The translations under genes and the position numbers were made by a program. Source: Balneolaceae bacterium (GTDB lineage Bacteria; Bacteroidota; Rhodothermia; Balneolales; Balneolaceae). Taken from it: 64,000 nucleotides of DNA. This document shows, piece by piece, positions 53,151 to 63,149 of the stretch (positions within the stretch are counted from its first letter, which is position 1; every line of letters starts with the position of its first letter). The notes beneath the pieces were generated by a model. The model made no database searches. It had not been told where the DNA came from and worked only from the letters and a program-made list of their open reading frames with translations. Location: positions 41,395 to 105,394 of the forward strand of contig JAFIFB010000052.1 of assembly GCA_020832285.1 (NCBI GenBank), given 5' to 3'.

Positions 53151-54317
53151 ATGCCTGATAACAATATCGAAGCGAACTCAAAAAAAATCTACCGATCCTT
53201 TTTCCCCCACACCGATAGGGGGCAAATTTACATGAATCATGCGTCCATATCCCCTATGTCAGAATTGGTGAGGAGGGCATTACAAATGTTTATCGAAGAG
53301 CGAAACTCAGGCCCCGTTGAGCATTTCGAGAATTGGATGGAAACTGTGAAAGAGGTTCGCAAGAATATCAGTCGCTTCATTCATGCACCCGGGCCTGACC
53401 GAATCACCTTTACTGGCAACACCTCAGAGGGGCTCTCCGCCATCGCTGAAGGATTTACCTGGAAACAAGGAGATGAAATTATTCTCAACACCGAAGAATT
53501 TCCATCCAACATCCAACCGTTTCGCATTCTTGGAAAACGGGGTGTGCGCATGGTGTATGTCTCTCCCGAAGAGAACGGGATTCTTCCACCGGAAAAATTA
53601 GAAGACGCCATTACCAACCGAACAAAAATGCTGAGTATCAGTGCCGTTCAGTATCTAAGCGGATTCAAAGCCGACCTGGAAGCGATAGGCGAACTTTGTC
53701 GCCGTAACAACATTTTCTTTGTGGTTGATGGCATCCAGGGACTCGGAGCCACTGACATCAACGTACAGTCATGTAACATTGACGTACTGGCAACCGGTGG
53801 ACATAAATGGCTGATGAGCCCAATGGGAACCGGATTTCTATACATTTCAGAACGGATCGAACCGTTTGTAACACCAGCGAAAACGGGCTGGCTTTCGGTG
53901 GAAGACCCCTGGCAGCTGCGGCAGTTCGACCAGCCCTGGAAGCCCCTTCCCCAACATCTTGAAACTGGCACCTATAATATCATCGGCCTAACCGGGATGA
54001 ATGCCGCCATGAAGATGTTTCTTGATATCGGTATCGACCTAATCAGCAGCGAGATTGAAGAACTTGTAACTTATCTGATTCAACGTTTGAACGAGCATAG
54101 CAGGTTGCAAATTCTCACGCCCGGCATATCCGGCAAGCGTGCTGGCATTGTGACATTTGCGATTGATGGAAAATTTGATACGGAAACGATTGTTCAGCAT
54201 CTTCGTAAAAAGGAGATTATGATTTCCTCCAGGGAAGGACTGATTAGGATATCACCCCACTTTTACAATACGAAAGAAGAGATCGATCACACTCTTGAAC
54301 AGATTTTTAGCGCATGA
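53151..54317 (+). CDS. Class-V aminotransferase fold PLP enzyme (cysteine-desulfurase-like)
   Basis: 388 residues. MNHASISPMS start; TFTGNTSEGLSAIAEG; FVVDGIQGLGATDINVQ with the PLP Asp; and ATGGHKWLMSPMGTGFLY with the Schiff-base Lys. No NifS/IscS Cys loop is evident, so isopenicillin-N-epimerase-like or other class-V functions are as likely as desulfurase. Its stop overlaps the yihY start by four bases. Confidence 0.85.
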   Translation: MPDNNIEANSKKIYRSFFPHTDRGQIYMNHASISPMSELVRRALQMFIEERNSGPVEHFENWMETVKEVRKNISRFIHAPGPDRITFTGNTSEGLSAIAEGFTWKQGDEIILNTEEFPSNIQPFRILGKRGVRMVYVSPEENGILPPEKLEDAITNRTKMLSISAVQYLSGFKADLEAIGELCRRNNIFFVVDGIQGLGATDINVQSCNIDVLATGGHKWLMSPMGTGFLYISERIEPFVTPAKTGWLSVEDPWQLRQFDQPWKPLPQHLETGTYNIIGLTGMNAAMKMFLDIGIDLISSEIEELVTYLIQRLNEHSRLQILTPGISGKRAGIVTFAIDGKFDTETIVQHLRKKEIMISSREGLIRISPHFYNTKEEIDHTLEQIFSA

Positions 54318-55222
54318 AAGTTATTTTAAAAGACATTTGGGAACTGCTCATATCCACGTTCAATAAAGCGGGGGATGATGAAATTTTTACCTTTGGAGCG
54401 GCCATCGCCTTTTACACGATCTTTTCCATTGCACCACTTTTGGTTTTGGTCGTATCGTTGGGCGGGTTGTTTTTAAGTGAAGAGATAATCATCGACCAGA
54501 TTCAGTTTATTGCCGGAGATTTCCTGGATGATGCTACCATACATAACATGAGTGAATACTTTTCGGAGAGTGCTGAAGGTGGTGCCGGAATATTCACCAC
54601 AATCATTGCGGTTATTGCGATTGCTTTTGGAGCCACTACAGTCATCAGTCAACTAAAAATTGCACTCGACCGAATCTGGAATGTCAGAGAAGTGAAAATG
54701 AAGTCCGTATGGAAATTTCTGCTAAACCGGCTTCTCTCTTTTGGAATGATTTTGCTTATCAGCTTTCTGCTGATCCTGTCACTGATTACAGAAGCTGCTC
54801 TTGGTGTTGTAGGAAGCATATTCATGGAGAATCTGCCCGATTTTGAGATCGATTTTTTCATATATATGAATCAGGCCGGGACCCTCGCATTTGCCGTTCT
54901 TGCTTTTACATTAATCTTTAAAATACTGCCCGATGTCCACGCACGCTGGATAGATGTAGTTGTAGGTGCATGTGTCACCACTCTTCTCTTTCTTCTTGGT
55001 AAGTATTTAATCGGTTTCTACTTCTCCACTGCCGGTATTGATGCGACCTACCGTGCGGCCGGTTCACTCATTATTTTTGTGATCTGGGTATATTACAACG
55101 TACTCATTATTCTGCTCGGAGCCGTTTTCACTCAGGTATATACTGAAAAGTTTGGCGGGAAAATCCTGCCCTACAAATTTGTTACGCTCGACGGAATTCC
55201 CACGATTGAACACAGAGAGTAA
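54314..55222 (+). CDS. YihY/BrkB family membrane protein
   Basis: 302 residues, six predicted membrane segments. Family phrases FTFGAAIAFYTIFSIAPLLVLVVSLGG, FGATTVISQLKIALDRIWNV, DVHARWIDVVVGACVTTLLF, and YRAAGSLIIFVIWVYYNVLIILLGAVFTQ. Often misannotated as ribonuclease BN; probably a transporter or structural membrane protein. ATGA overlap with the aminotransferase gene. Confidence 0.92.
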   Translation: MKVILKDIWELLISTFNKAGDDEIFTFGAAIAFYTIFSIAPLLVLVVSLGGLFLSEEIIIDQIQFIAGDFLDDATIHNMSEYFSESAEGGAGIFTTIIAVIAIAFGATTVISQLKIALDRIWNVREVKMKSVWKFLLNRLLSFGMILLISFLLILSLITEAALGVVGSIFMENLPDFEIDFFIYMNQAGTLAFAVLAFTLIFKILPDVHARWIDVVVGACVTTLLFLLGKYLIGFYFSTAGIDATYRAAGSLIIFVIWVYYNVLIILLGAVFTQVYTEKFGGKILPYKFVTLDGIPTIEHRE

Positions 55223-55584
55223 ATCGCACAACGGTTTGCTGGTCCATTCCCGCATTTTTTAAAAAACTCTTGCAAATAAATCTCCTTTGGAGAATCTTAA
55301 CAGGAATACTATCCTGTTTTCAGAAGGATAAACCAGAAATCATAAGGAACTCACCGAAGTATTAAAGCCAGCTTATTTTACCTGAATTATTCACCAACGA
55401 ATACTTGAAATTAAATGTTGATTACACTTAAAAATTAAAAGTTATTACTGAACTGACTTTAAGATCCTTTCAATAATAATTTGTGAACGACTCAGGTTTA
55501 AGCTTTGCATCCTTAAAAACGCCAATAATTATTATGGTACCTCAGTTTCTAAAATTGATTCACAATCCGCATGGAACTGGAAAA
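55223..55584. other. Spacer with terminator hairpin
   Basis: Intergenic to the start chosen for the next gene. AACAGGA and TCCTGTT (55298-55317), followed by TTC, form a likely yihY terminator; TCTCCtttGGAGA at 55280-55292 is a second small hairpin. Nothing else convincing. Confidence 0.55.
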
Positions 55585-56622
55585 ATGGCGAAAGGCTTGA
55601 ATTTAGGTAACCATTATATATGGCACTCAGCTTTTCCAAATGCTAAATTACTTGTTATAATTTTTATAGTCTGCATCACGCTTGCTGGTTGTTCGCTACC
55701 AACAGCGGATGACGAGCGGCCTGTACTAACTCGGGAGAACAACGTTTTTCAACTTAATGGTGAACCGATCTCCCAATTTGGCCTGCGGGCAGCCAATGCG
55801 CTGCAGAGTGATGAAATCACAGAACGCCTTATTAACTCATTCGGCGATATTAAGGCCCACGGCATGCAAAGTATTGCCGTTACGATTCAGGGCGGCCGCT
55901 ATACCGAAGGTGGCAACTCGGCGTTCAATGGTTTTAATCAGGATGGAACTCTTGACAGTGTGGTATCTGCACGCCTCGTTCAATTGTTGGATGAAATGGC
56001 TCACAAAAAGATGGTTCCTGTTGTGATGCTATTCTACAGGGGCCGAGACCAGGAACTGAAGAATGGGGATGCCGTACGAAATGCTGTTGTCAACACCATT
56101 GAGTTGCTCAAACCCTGGCCTCACGCATGGGTTCATGTTATCAATGAACCCTATCATGGCGGTTTTGACCAGGAACTTCTGACAACCGCAGAAGGCCATG
56201 CAGAATTATATGAGCTTGCAAGGCAAACGGATCCGGACCGGATTGTTTATGTAAGCCACGAATCGGGAGCCAATGACGGATTCTACTCTGATACATGGGG
56301 AAGAATTCCGGAGATCAATCCACCTGCCAGTGGAAATGTGTCTATTGAATATGTGCGCGGGGAAAGCTACAATCTTCCTGGTGTTTTCGACGAAGGAGAT
56401 CGGCCCTATCAGGAAGTGGACGATTACCGGACCGAGGCAATTGCCCATGCCAGGGAAACCTATGAAGCAGGAGGATACTGGTTTTGGCATGCGGCCTGGC
56501 ATCAAAAAGCGGATGAACCCGGCTGGCCCCGCTTCGACAAAGGCGGTTCTGGAACAGCAGGCGATCCGGGTGTATCCTTTATCTGGGATATAATGAGGGA
56601 TCTCACATTTATGGAAGAATAA
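55585..56622 (+). CDS. Clan GH-A-like secreted lipoprotein, paralog 1
   Basis: 345 residues from the ATG at 55585, which starts a clean lipoprotein signal (LVIIFIVCITLAGC). A GTG at 55483 would give 379 residues with an odd N-terminus. TIM-barrel-like glycosidase features: VINEPYHGGFD with Asn-Glu as probable acid/base, and PGVFDEGDRPY as possible nucleophile loop. It shares these and TIQGGRYTEGGNSAFNGFNQDGTL with the next gene. Substrate unknown; assignment to a numbered GH family is not possible by eye. Confidence 0.7.
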   Translation: MAKGLNLGNHYIWHSAFPNAKLLVIIFIVCITLAGCSLPTADDERPVLTRENNVFQLNGEPISQFGLRAANALQSDEITERLINSFGDIKAHGMQSIAVTIQGGRYTEGGNSAFNGFNQDGTLDSVVSARLVQLLDEMAHKKMVPVVMLFYRGRDQELKNGDAVRNAVVNTIELLKPWPHAWVHVINEPYHGGFDQELLTTAEGHAELYELARQTDPDRIVYVSHESGANDGFYSDTWGRIPEINPPASGNVSIEYVRGESYNLPGVFDEGDRPYQEVDDYRTEAIAHARETYEAGGYWFWHAAWHQKADEPGWPRFDKGGSGTAGDPGVSFIWDIMRDLTFMEE

Positions 56623-56684
56623 CATCTCCCTGCCAGTTGGTTGTGCTGCCGTTTAAATAGTACAGAACAACCTCTATTAGCTTC

Positions 56685-56707
56685 CCGGTATCTTGAATAC
56701 CGGTTTT
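56685..56707 (+). terminator. Terminator after paralog 1
   Basis: CCGGTAT and ATACCGG with a five-base loop, followed by four T. Confidence 0.65.
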
Positions 56708-56812
56708 AAATCAACACAGCAGTAGATTCAATGGTTTATTTGATTTTCGGGCAGAATGGTCGACATTATGAAATGAAATAAATATCTGCACAATACAAAA
56801 TGTTCAAAGCCA

Positions 56813-58201
56813 ATGAAAAAAGTCAATGATAACAAAGGATTGTTCGGTAAGCTGCTAAATCAACTCCCATATATAATTGTGTTTCTCACCACATTATTTG
56901 CAGCCGGCTGCATGAATTTAAATGAGAACAGTTTTCAAACTTCTGTTTCTATCATTGGAGATAAATGGTATTTCAACAATCAGATTATTAATCCCGGCTC
57001 TCCGGCTGAAGGGTTGTTGATGAATGTTCGGATGGTGAATACCGTGTATGAGGACCGTGGACCGGAGCTGGCAAAACGTACGGATGATTTTGACCCGGAG
57101 GCTAATACAGAGTCTTTTATTGAGAAAATTCCCGAATATGTTTCCAGTGGTGTTAACGCATTTACCATATCACTTCAGGGAGGTATGCCCGGGTACGAAG
57201 GAGCCATAAATACTGCATTCAATGCCGACGGTTCACTTAGGAGTGACTATATGAAGAGGGCTGAAAGGGTTATAAGAGCTTCTGATAAGAATAATGCAGC
57301 AATAATACTATCTCTTTTCTATCAGCGTCAGCATTCCCACGACTACGCTCTTACGGGGAAAGAGAGTATCAAAAATGCTTTGGAGAATACAGTAAACTGG
57401 ATCACTGAGAAAGGATTCACAAATGTTGTTCTTGAAGTGTCGAATGAATACCGGCATGGCGGATTTCGAAACTGGTCCGATGGTGAGTGGCTTATAAGTG
57501 AAGAAGGACAGGTTGAACTTATCCGGCTGGCAAAGCAGCTAAATCCGGAACTTTTGGTAAGTACCAGTGGAATGGGTAATGGTACATACCATGATGAACT
57601 TGCAAGAGCTGCTGATTTTCTGTTAATTCACTTCAATACAACCTCACTCGACCTTTATGAAAGCAGAATTAATGATGTAAAAAAATATGGGAAACCAATC
57701 GTCTGTAACGAGGATGATAAACTGGGCACTGAAGGAGCTGCTGCCCAGGCAATAGCTGTAAAGAATGGCAGCAGCTGGGGGTACATGGGAATGTTGAGAA
57801 ATCAGTACTTTCCCTTTCAATTCCATGGTATAGAAGATGATCCGGAGGTTTATGAGATGTATCGTCAAGTAACCACTCCCGGATTTCAAATTGATTTGGA
57901 ATCTCTCGAATTTAATTCGATCACGATCAATTATCCACATGATGGGGAGATTTTTCGTCCGAGACAGTCCATCGAGATTAACCTTTCACACTTATATACT
58001 GAAGAATCAGAAGCATCAACTATAGTAGTATTGGCCAATAATGAGCAGATAGCTGAACTTGACAATGGGATTCGGCTGAGACTCAGCTGGGAACCTGATG
58101 AACCGGGGATTTATGATTTCCAGGCAGTGGTCAGAAATGAAGCAGGAGAAGAATTATATAGATCGGCTGAGGTGGATATTATTGTTCAATCCGATCTATA
58201 A
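56813..58201 (+). CDS. Clan GH-A-like secreted lipoprotein, paralog 2
   Basis: 462 residues. Lipobox TLFAAGC, TIM-barrel-like domain (about 40-350) with ISLQGGMPGYEGAINTAFNADGSL, EVSNEYRHGGF (acid/base Glu in SNE) and KPIVCNEDDK (possible nucleophile). Ig-like C-terminal domain (370-462, YPHDGEIFRPRQSIEINL). Same architecture core as the gene before it plus an extra binding or spacer domain, so it arose by tandem duplication followed by divergence. Confidence 0.7.
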   Translation: MKKVNDNKGLFGKLLNQLPYIIVFLTTLFAAGCMNLNENSFQTSVSIIGDKWYFNNQIINPGSPAEGLLMNVRMVNTVYEDRGPELAKRTDDFDPEANTESFIEKIPEYVSSGVNAFTISLQGGMPGYEGAINTAFNADGSLRSDYMKRAERVIRASDKNNAAIILSLFYQRQHSHDYALTGKESIKNALENTVNWITEKGFTNVVLEVSNEYRHGGFRNWSDGEWLISEEGQVELIRLAKQLNPELLVSTSGMGNGTYHDELARAADFLLIHFNTTSLDLYESRINDVKKYGKPIVCNEDDKLGTEGAAAQAIAVKNGSSWGYMGMLRNQYFPFQFHGIEDDPEVYEMYRQVTTPGFQIDLESLEFNSITINYPHDGEIFRPRQSIEINLSHLYTEESEASTIVVLANNEQIAELDNGIRLRLSWEPDEPGIYDFQAVVRNEAGEELYRSAEVDIIVQSDL

Positions 58202-58440
58202 TATTGTGGTAATTCGAGCGGATGTTTGACATGTAAATTTGAATAAAAAGCAGAAATGAGACAGTTGATCTTAAAAATAACCTCAATAAGATTATCTGGT
58301 TTAATCGAAATCAGGCATTAATTATGATTAATACAAAATCTTTAAAAAGTAAATTACCCGGCAGAACAGATCATTCGAAGTTGTATTGCTTTTTTTTAAA
58401 ATTTGATCTTTTAAAAGTTTCAGATTTCATCAGATCCAGA

Positions 58441-59745
58441 ATGATCAGATTTTCTATACAGATGAAATGCTGCATTTGTTTACTTTTTATTATTCCTGGT
58501 GTGACACTTACTATTCAGGCGCAAGAAAACGAGCTGGTAGATTCTCCTTTTAAACATAGCCCTCAAACTACTTTTAACTTTAACGCTCACGTTATTGATG
58601 ATGAACTAATTGGGGGTTCCTGGGCTCAAACCTCTCTGTTCGATATGGACGGAGATGGACAGCTTGAGTTTATTATGGGCGCGCGAGATCGTGTCAATAA
58701 TGTAATATACGTGTACAAATATGAGATACCGGGCAGATGGACGCGATACTCAGTAGGTGAAGAGCCTCCAACGGATGTGGGAGGAACAACACTCGACATT
58801 ACCGGTAATGGTTTGGGAGATATTGTATCGGGTACTGCATGGTATCGCAATTCCGGGGATTTAAATGAGCCATTTGAGAAAATTATATATGAAGAGGACA
58901 ACCCCGGAATCCATGATCTGGAGGTGCATGACATTAATGGAAATGGCCGCCTGGATCTGATCACAATGAGTGATCAGACAAATCTGCGCTGGTATCAAAT
59001 TCCTGATGACCCGACTGAACCCTGGGTTCGCCATGATATTGGTGAAGCTGTCCATGGTGGTATTTCACCGATGGGTTTTGGAGATATAAACGGAAATGGG
59101 TACACCGATGTAGTTCGGGCAGATGTGTGGTTTGAAAATGTTACAGGAGATGGAACCGAGTGGCGTAAACATAAACTGGGTACAATCAAGACACTACTTC
59201 CTGGTGCACTGAATGGCCTTCCTGACTGGGCAAATGGAACAAAAACCTGGGTCGCAGACATCAACGGGAACGGACGAAACGATGTGGTACAATGTGACGC
59301 TGAAGTAAGAGGAGGAAGTATTTGGTGGATGGAAAATCTCGGTGAGACAGAAAATGGAACGGTGAAGTGGAGAAGACACCTAATCGCCGGACGCGATCGG
59401 GTGATGGGAGGCATGCATTCACTTTTCGTTGGTGATTTCAATGGCAATAACCTGCCTGATGTGGTTACGGCAGAAATGGATTTGGACTTTGCACGTCCCG
59501 GGGTAGATGGCAATGAGAATCCGCGTTATTTTCTATGGGAAAACTTAGGACCTTCATATGATGGATTACTTTCCTGGCGAGAGCACGTGATCGCGGATAT
59601 AAATTTAGGCGGCCACGAAATTGTAGCTGGGGATATAACAGGTAATGGCAAGCTCGATATCATTGGAAAGCCGTGGAGACCATCTTCAAAGAATGCCCTT
59701 GGGGGACGACCATATGTTTTATTCCTGCATAATGTTTCTCCCTGA
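58441..59745 (+). CDS. Secreted FG-GAP/VCBS repeat protein
   Basis: 434 residues from the ATG at 58441, which begins a clean signal peptide ending TIQAQ; an ATG at 58324 adds 39 residues without signal character. Seven calcium-type loops of the form D-x-(N/D/T)-G-(N/D)-(G/N)-x-x-(D/E) occur: DMDGDGQLE, DITGNGLGD, DINGNGRLD, DINGNGYTD, DINGNGRND, DFNGNNLPD, DITGNGKLD. These build a beta-propeller. Likely an extracellular binding or adhesion protein, or a carbohydrate-associated partner of the two upstream lipoproteins. Confidence 0.82.
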   Translation: MIRFSIQMKCCICLLFIIPGVTLTIQAQENELVDSPFKHSPQTTFNFNAHVIDDELIGGSWAQTSLFDMDGDGQLEFIMGARDRVNNVIYVYKYEIPGRWTRYSVGEEPPTDVGGTTLDITGNGLGDIVSGTAWYRNSGDLNEPFEKIIYEEDNPGIHDLEVHDINGNGRLDLITMSDQTNLRWYQIPDDPTEPWVRHDIGEAVHGGISPMGFGDINGNGYTDVVRADVWFENVTGDGTEWRKHKLGTIKTLLPGALNGLPDWANGTKTWVADINGNGRNDVVQCDAEVRGGSIWWMENLGETENGTVKWRRHLIAGRDRVMGGMHSLFVGDFNGNNLPDVVTAEMDLDFARPGVDGNENPRYFLWENLGPSYDGLLSWREHVIADINLGGHEIVAGDITGNGKLDIIGKPWRPSSKNALGGRPYVLFLHNVSP

Positions 59746-59820
59746 AATTCTTATAGTTTATTTTCCACAAAACTAACTGCTAAAACCCGACGTCCGAATA
59801 TTGATTTTATAGGTTCCGCA

Positions 59821-59924
59821 GGAATTATTGTGGGTAGTTGTAGTTATTCTTGAGATAACTAAAATCCCCTTATAAAGTGGTGAAGATTCAGGGGTAATCA
59901 TATCAATTTACCCACAAAAATTCC
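59821..59924. repeat. Long imperfect inverted repeat between convergent genes
   Basis: GGAATTATTGTGGGTA (59821-59836) pairs with TACCCACAAAAATTCC (59909-59924), 15 of 16 bases, and an inner CCCC/GGGG pair nests within. 104 bases overall. Could be a structured terminator, an RNA or a MITE-like element. Confidence 0.6.
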
Positions 59925-60020
59925 CGAAGTACTTATTTTACATCAGGGTTTTAAGGTGTTTCGGAAAGTTGAGTTAAACAAAGAACGAATTACTGAAGCG
60001 CCTCATAAAGCCCAAAAAGT

Positions 60021-60941
60021 TTAATATACCTCCTCAAAAGTACGATTTGCCGGCTTCACAAACCTTTTCATTTTATCATGAGGAATATCATTCAGGTCTT
60101 TTGGAAGCTCTTTTCTGATCTCAAGGTATCCCTCCAGCTTTTGTTGCAGCAGTTCGAGATAAATCCCGGTTTCCATGCCTTTCATTCCGCAAATGTAAAT
60201 CAGTGTGTTTTCTTTCTCGAGAATGGGAAAAAGAAACTTCGAATGATCTTCAAGGGCAGTTTGTACGTAATATTTTGAGCCATCTTTCCGGCGGGCTTCA
60301 CGCGAAATACACTTGATATAGTGAAAATTGTCGTTTTGCTGGTCCATCTCTTCAAAGTAATCGGAATAGAGCAGATCTGTTCGGTAGGGACATCCAAATA
60401 CGAGCACACAATCATTTTTGTAATCACTCTCGAATAGCTCCTGAATCATCCCCCTGAAAGGTGCAATTCCGGTACCCGTAGCAAAAAAGAGATAGTTGAA
60501 ATCACGGGAATTTTCGGGAAGCAGGAAGCGGCGGCCGCTTGGACCAGTCATTTTCACGGTGTCTCCAGGCTTTAAATCGGCAAGATAGTTGGAAGCAACA
60601 CCGAGATAAATTTTCTCTTCAAACTCTTCAATGGTTCGCTTTACTGTAGTTGAAATCAGATGTTTTTCGCCTCGTTCGCCTGAGGTTGGAGATGAGATCG
60701 AATAGAGGCGCAATTTGTGAGCTTTTCCTCTTGAATCGGTTCCCGGAGGAAGAATTCCTACCGACTGGCCCACTCTTACACGTTCCACCAGTTCCGTACC
60801 AGATACATCAAACGTAATATGCCGGACAAAATTCGGGCTAGATTCTTTGGTAACTACATAATTTTCTACCACCTTCACCTCCACAGGAGATTTAGGCGAA
60901 TAAATATTGAGTTCTACTTCGGGTAATATGATTTCAGACAT
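60021..60941 (-). CDS. Ferredoxin--NADP+ reductase, plant-type
   Basis: 306 residues. FAD-binding RLYSISSP; GVASNYLADLKPG (the usual GVCSNFL has Cys replaced by Ala); FFATGTGIAPFRGMI for NADP ribose; YICGMKGMETGIYLELLQQ near the end, and C-terminal FEEVY (a Tyr end as in plant FNRs). Moves electrons between NADPH and ferredoxin or flavodoxin. No 2Fe-2S partner gene adjoins it. It is convergent with the FG-GAP gene. Confidence 0.9.
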   Translation of the reverse strand: MSEIILPEVELNIYSPKSPVEVKVVENYVVTKESSPNFVRHITFDVSGTELVERVRVGQSVGILPPGTDSRGKAHKLRLYSISSPTSGERGEKHLISTTVKRTIEEFEEKIYLGVASNYLADLKPGDTVKMTGPSGRRFLLPENSRDFNYLFFATGTGIAPFRGMIQELFESDYKNDCVLVFGCPYRTDLLYSDYFEEMDQQNDNFHYIKCISREARRKDGSKYYVQTALEDHSKFLFPILEKENTLIYICGMKGMETGIYLELLQQKLEGYLEIRKELPKDLNDIPHDKMKRFVKPANRTFEEVY

Positions 60942-60998
60942 CGGGGGGTGTATCGTGATATATAGTTTTCAGGGTTCGTGAGCTGATAATAAAACAGG

Positions 60999-61628
60999 TC
61001 ATTTCAGAGGGAATTCCATAATCTCATCAAATAATCCGTTCAGTGACCTCATGGAATGAGAGGCCATAAATATAAGAGTATTCTTTGTCTTTTTTGAATC
61101 TGCGATCATTTTCATCACGACATTCCGTGTTGCTTCATCAAGGCCGCGAAGGGGTTCGTCCATAATGAGTAAATTCGGCTCAACAATAAAAGCCGAAGCA
61201 ATTTGTGTTTTTTTCTTCATTCCTGTAGAGTAGGTTCCGATCGGTTCATCCCGCTCAGCCAGAGCCAATTCATCCAGCAGGTGATTGATTTTTTCTGAAC
61301 CCTTCTCATCCCAAATCTTACGGCTGCGTAAAATCCATTCGAGCAGTTCCAAAGCTGTGAGGTGCTGCGGCAGGGACTCTTCGTCATGTACCAGCCCAAC
61401 TTTTTTTAAATACTCTGAAGGTGACTGATGAATATCCGACCCGTTAAACACTACCTTCCCACTTGTCGGGAAAGAATTCACAGATAAAATTCTCAGAAAT
61501 GTAGTTTTGCCTGATCCATTTGGTCCCACCAGACCTATACCGGTGCCCGCTTTGCACACTTTTGAAATGTTCGAAAATATCGGTTTACCGGCCTTATATT
61601 GTTTGGTCAGATTCTTAATCTCAAGCAT
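60999..61628 (-). CDS. ABC transporter ATP-binding protein
   Basis: 209 residues. Walker A GPNGSGKTT, ABC signature YSTGMKKK, Walker B LLIMDEP with D-loop GLDEAT, and FMASHS for the H-loop. Small, CcmA-like in size. Its start is one base from the membrane-gene stop, so the two form an ABC pair. Confidence 0.93.
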   Translation of the reverse strand: MLEIKNLTKQYKAGKPIFSNISKVCKAGTGIGLVGPNGSGKTTFLRILSVNSFPTSGKVVFNGSDIHQSPSEYLKKVGLVHDEESLPQHLTALELLEWILRSRKIWDEKGSEKINHLLDELALAERDEPIGTYSTGMKKKTQIASAFIVEPNLLIMDEPLRGLDEATRNVVMKMIADSKKTKNTLIFMASHSMRSLNGLFDEIMEFPLK

Positions 61629-61629
61629 G

Positions 61630-62862
61630 TTACGATTTTATTTCTTTTGTGATTTTGGACACTCCAATGGCAGATACAATCATCGCCGCAACCAGGTAGA
61701 TCGCGATAACAACCCCCTGGCTTTCGAAACCGGGCATACCAAACAGAAAATACTGTACATTCATCCCCAGCAGAAGCGGAATTACCCATCGGAGCTGCAT
61801 CCAGAAACGACTGAAAAACCAGGCTGAAGAAGAATCAATCCATCGCATCAGCCAGGCAGGCGCAAATTCGGGCTGAAACGTTAGCAGCATGAGTAAATGA
61901 TGCAACAGAGCATAAATCAGCCATGTTATCGTCAGAAATTCAGGGTCGGGCCGTTGATAGGCTATAAACAGAACCAGCAGGTGTCCTGCCGCTACAACAC
62001 GTCCGGCAGGAATTTTACGGTCAGATTGAACCAGAAACTGCCATACATGCATCCTCCATCGGGCGGGAACCCACCAGAGCTGCTCCACCTCCCTCCTGCT
62101 GGCGGTTTCTTCTCCTTTCAGGTTCGCACCGAAAAACTCACGGAAAAATGCATTGGTCGAGTAGTAATTCCTCACAGCTTCATCCGAATGTCTCTGAATT
62201 TTGCCAATACCGTATAATAAAATCAAAAACATCATCGCCATTTCTGCAGCCGGATTAAACCAGTCACTTAGCAGAGTACCTGCTATTATAGCAGCCGAAC
62301 CAAACAGAAGAACTAAAATCGTATTGATGAGACTTGGAATGGAACCGGGATCGATGGGATATTTAAAAAAATCGGCCATCTGCTGCCGAAGTTTTCGCCC
62401 CTTTTCCGATTCTTGCCAAAATTGTGAATCGGGACCACATTTTACATATTTGACCATCGAGTAAAGGCTGATACCTGAAAATAGAAAAAGTGAAGAGAGC
62501 AGGTAGAAAAGTTTCTGCGTCAGATCATCAAATGGCCGGTTCAGATCACCCAGGGCCATCACAGCAAGCAGCAGAAAAACAGGCCAGGTGAAGGCAAAAA
62601 GTTTCTTCAGCAGATAAAAATTCAGCCATCGCCTGGTAAGATTGCCGAGCTGAATAATTGTTGCGTTTTTATCCGGAAACAGAAGATAGGGAGTGGAAAA
62701 TGCTGCCAAAGCAGTGAGCCCGAACAGAAAATAACGCAAAGTGATGATTCTCTCCTCAATAGCTACCGTGCCAGTCCAGAACAATCCCAGCGCAATGACT
62801 CCTGCTATGAGGATCATTTTTGTAAATGGCGGAATTTTTGGACGAATGGATATTTTTGGCAA
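61630..62862 (-). CDS. ABC membrane component, hypothetical
   Basis: 410 residues with about nine or ten hydrophobic segments. No family phrase that I recognise. A soluble stretch about 225-275 is rich in Arg/Trp (REVEQLWWVPARWRMHVWQF). It is adjacent to and probably co-transcribed with the ATPase, so it is the likely permease of an exporter of unknown substrate. Confidence 0.75.
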   Translation of the reverse strand: MPKISIRPKIPPFTKMILIAGVIALGLFWTGTVAIEERIITLRYFLFGLTALAAFSTPYLLFPDKNATIIQLGNLTRRWLNFYLLKKLFAFTWPVFLLLAVMALGDLNRPFDDLTQKLFYLLSSLFLFSGISLYSMVKYVKCGPDSQFWQESEKGRKLRQQMADFFKYPIDPGSIPSLINTILVLLFGSAAIIAGTLLSDWFNPAAEMAMMFLILLYGIGKIQRHSDEAVRNYYSTNAFFREFFGANLKGEETASRREVEQLWWVPARWRMHVWQFLVQSDRKIPAGRVVAAGHLLVLFIAYQRPDPEFLTITWLIYALLHHLLMLLTFQPEFAPAWLMRWIDSSSAWFFSRFWMQLRWVIPLLLGMNVQYFLFGMPGFESQGVVIAIYLVAAMIVSAIGVSKITKEIKS

Positions 62863-63149
62863 AGCAGATCAAAATTCAATTAGAACAAACGGCATGCAAT
62901 ATAAGGTTGTTAAATGAAAAAACCGGACTTGCAGATAAGAGATCTCTTTCCTGCTTCAAAATATTATAGAACATCTTTTGTATATTGGAAGATAGAAGAA
63001 AAAAGCGGTTCCACTCGTACTATGTGACTTCATAAGCCAGGCAGAAATTGTCCTGATTTTTTATCATTTTGGATGAAAAAACCAGAAACTTTGCAAGTTT
63101 GCCAATTGAAAATAAAATTGATTAAACTACAGAAAACAAACCATCAAGT

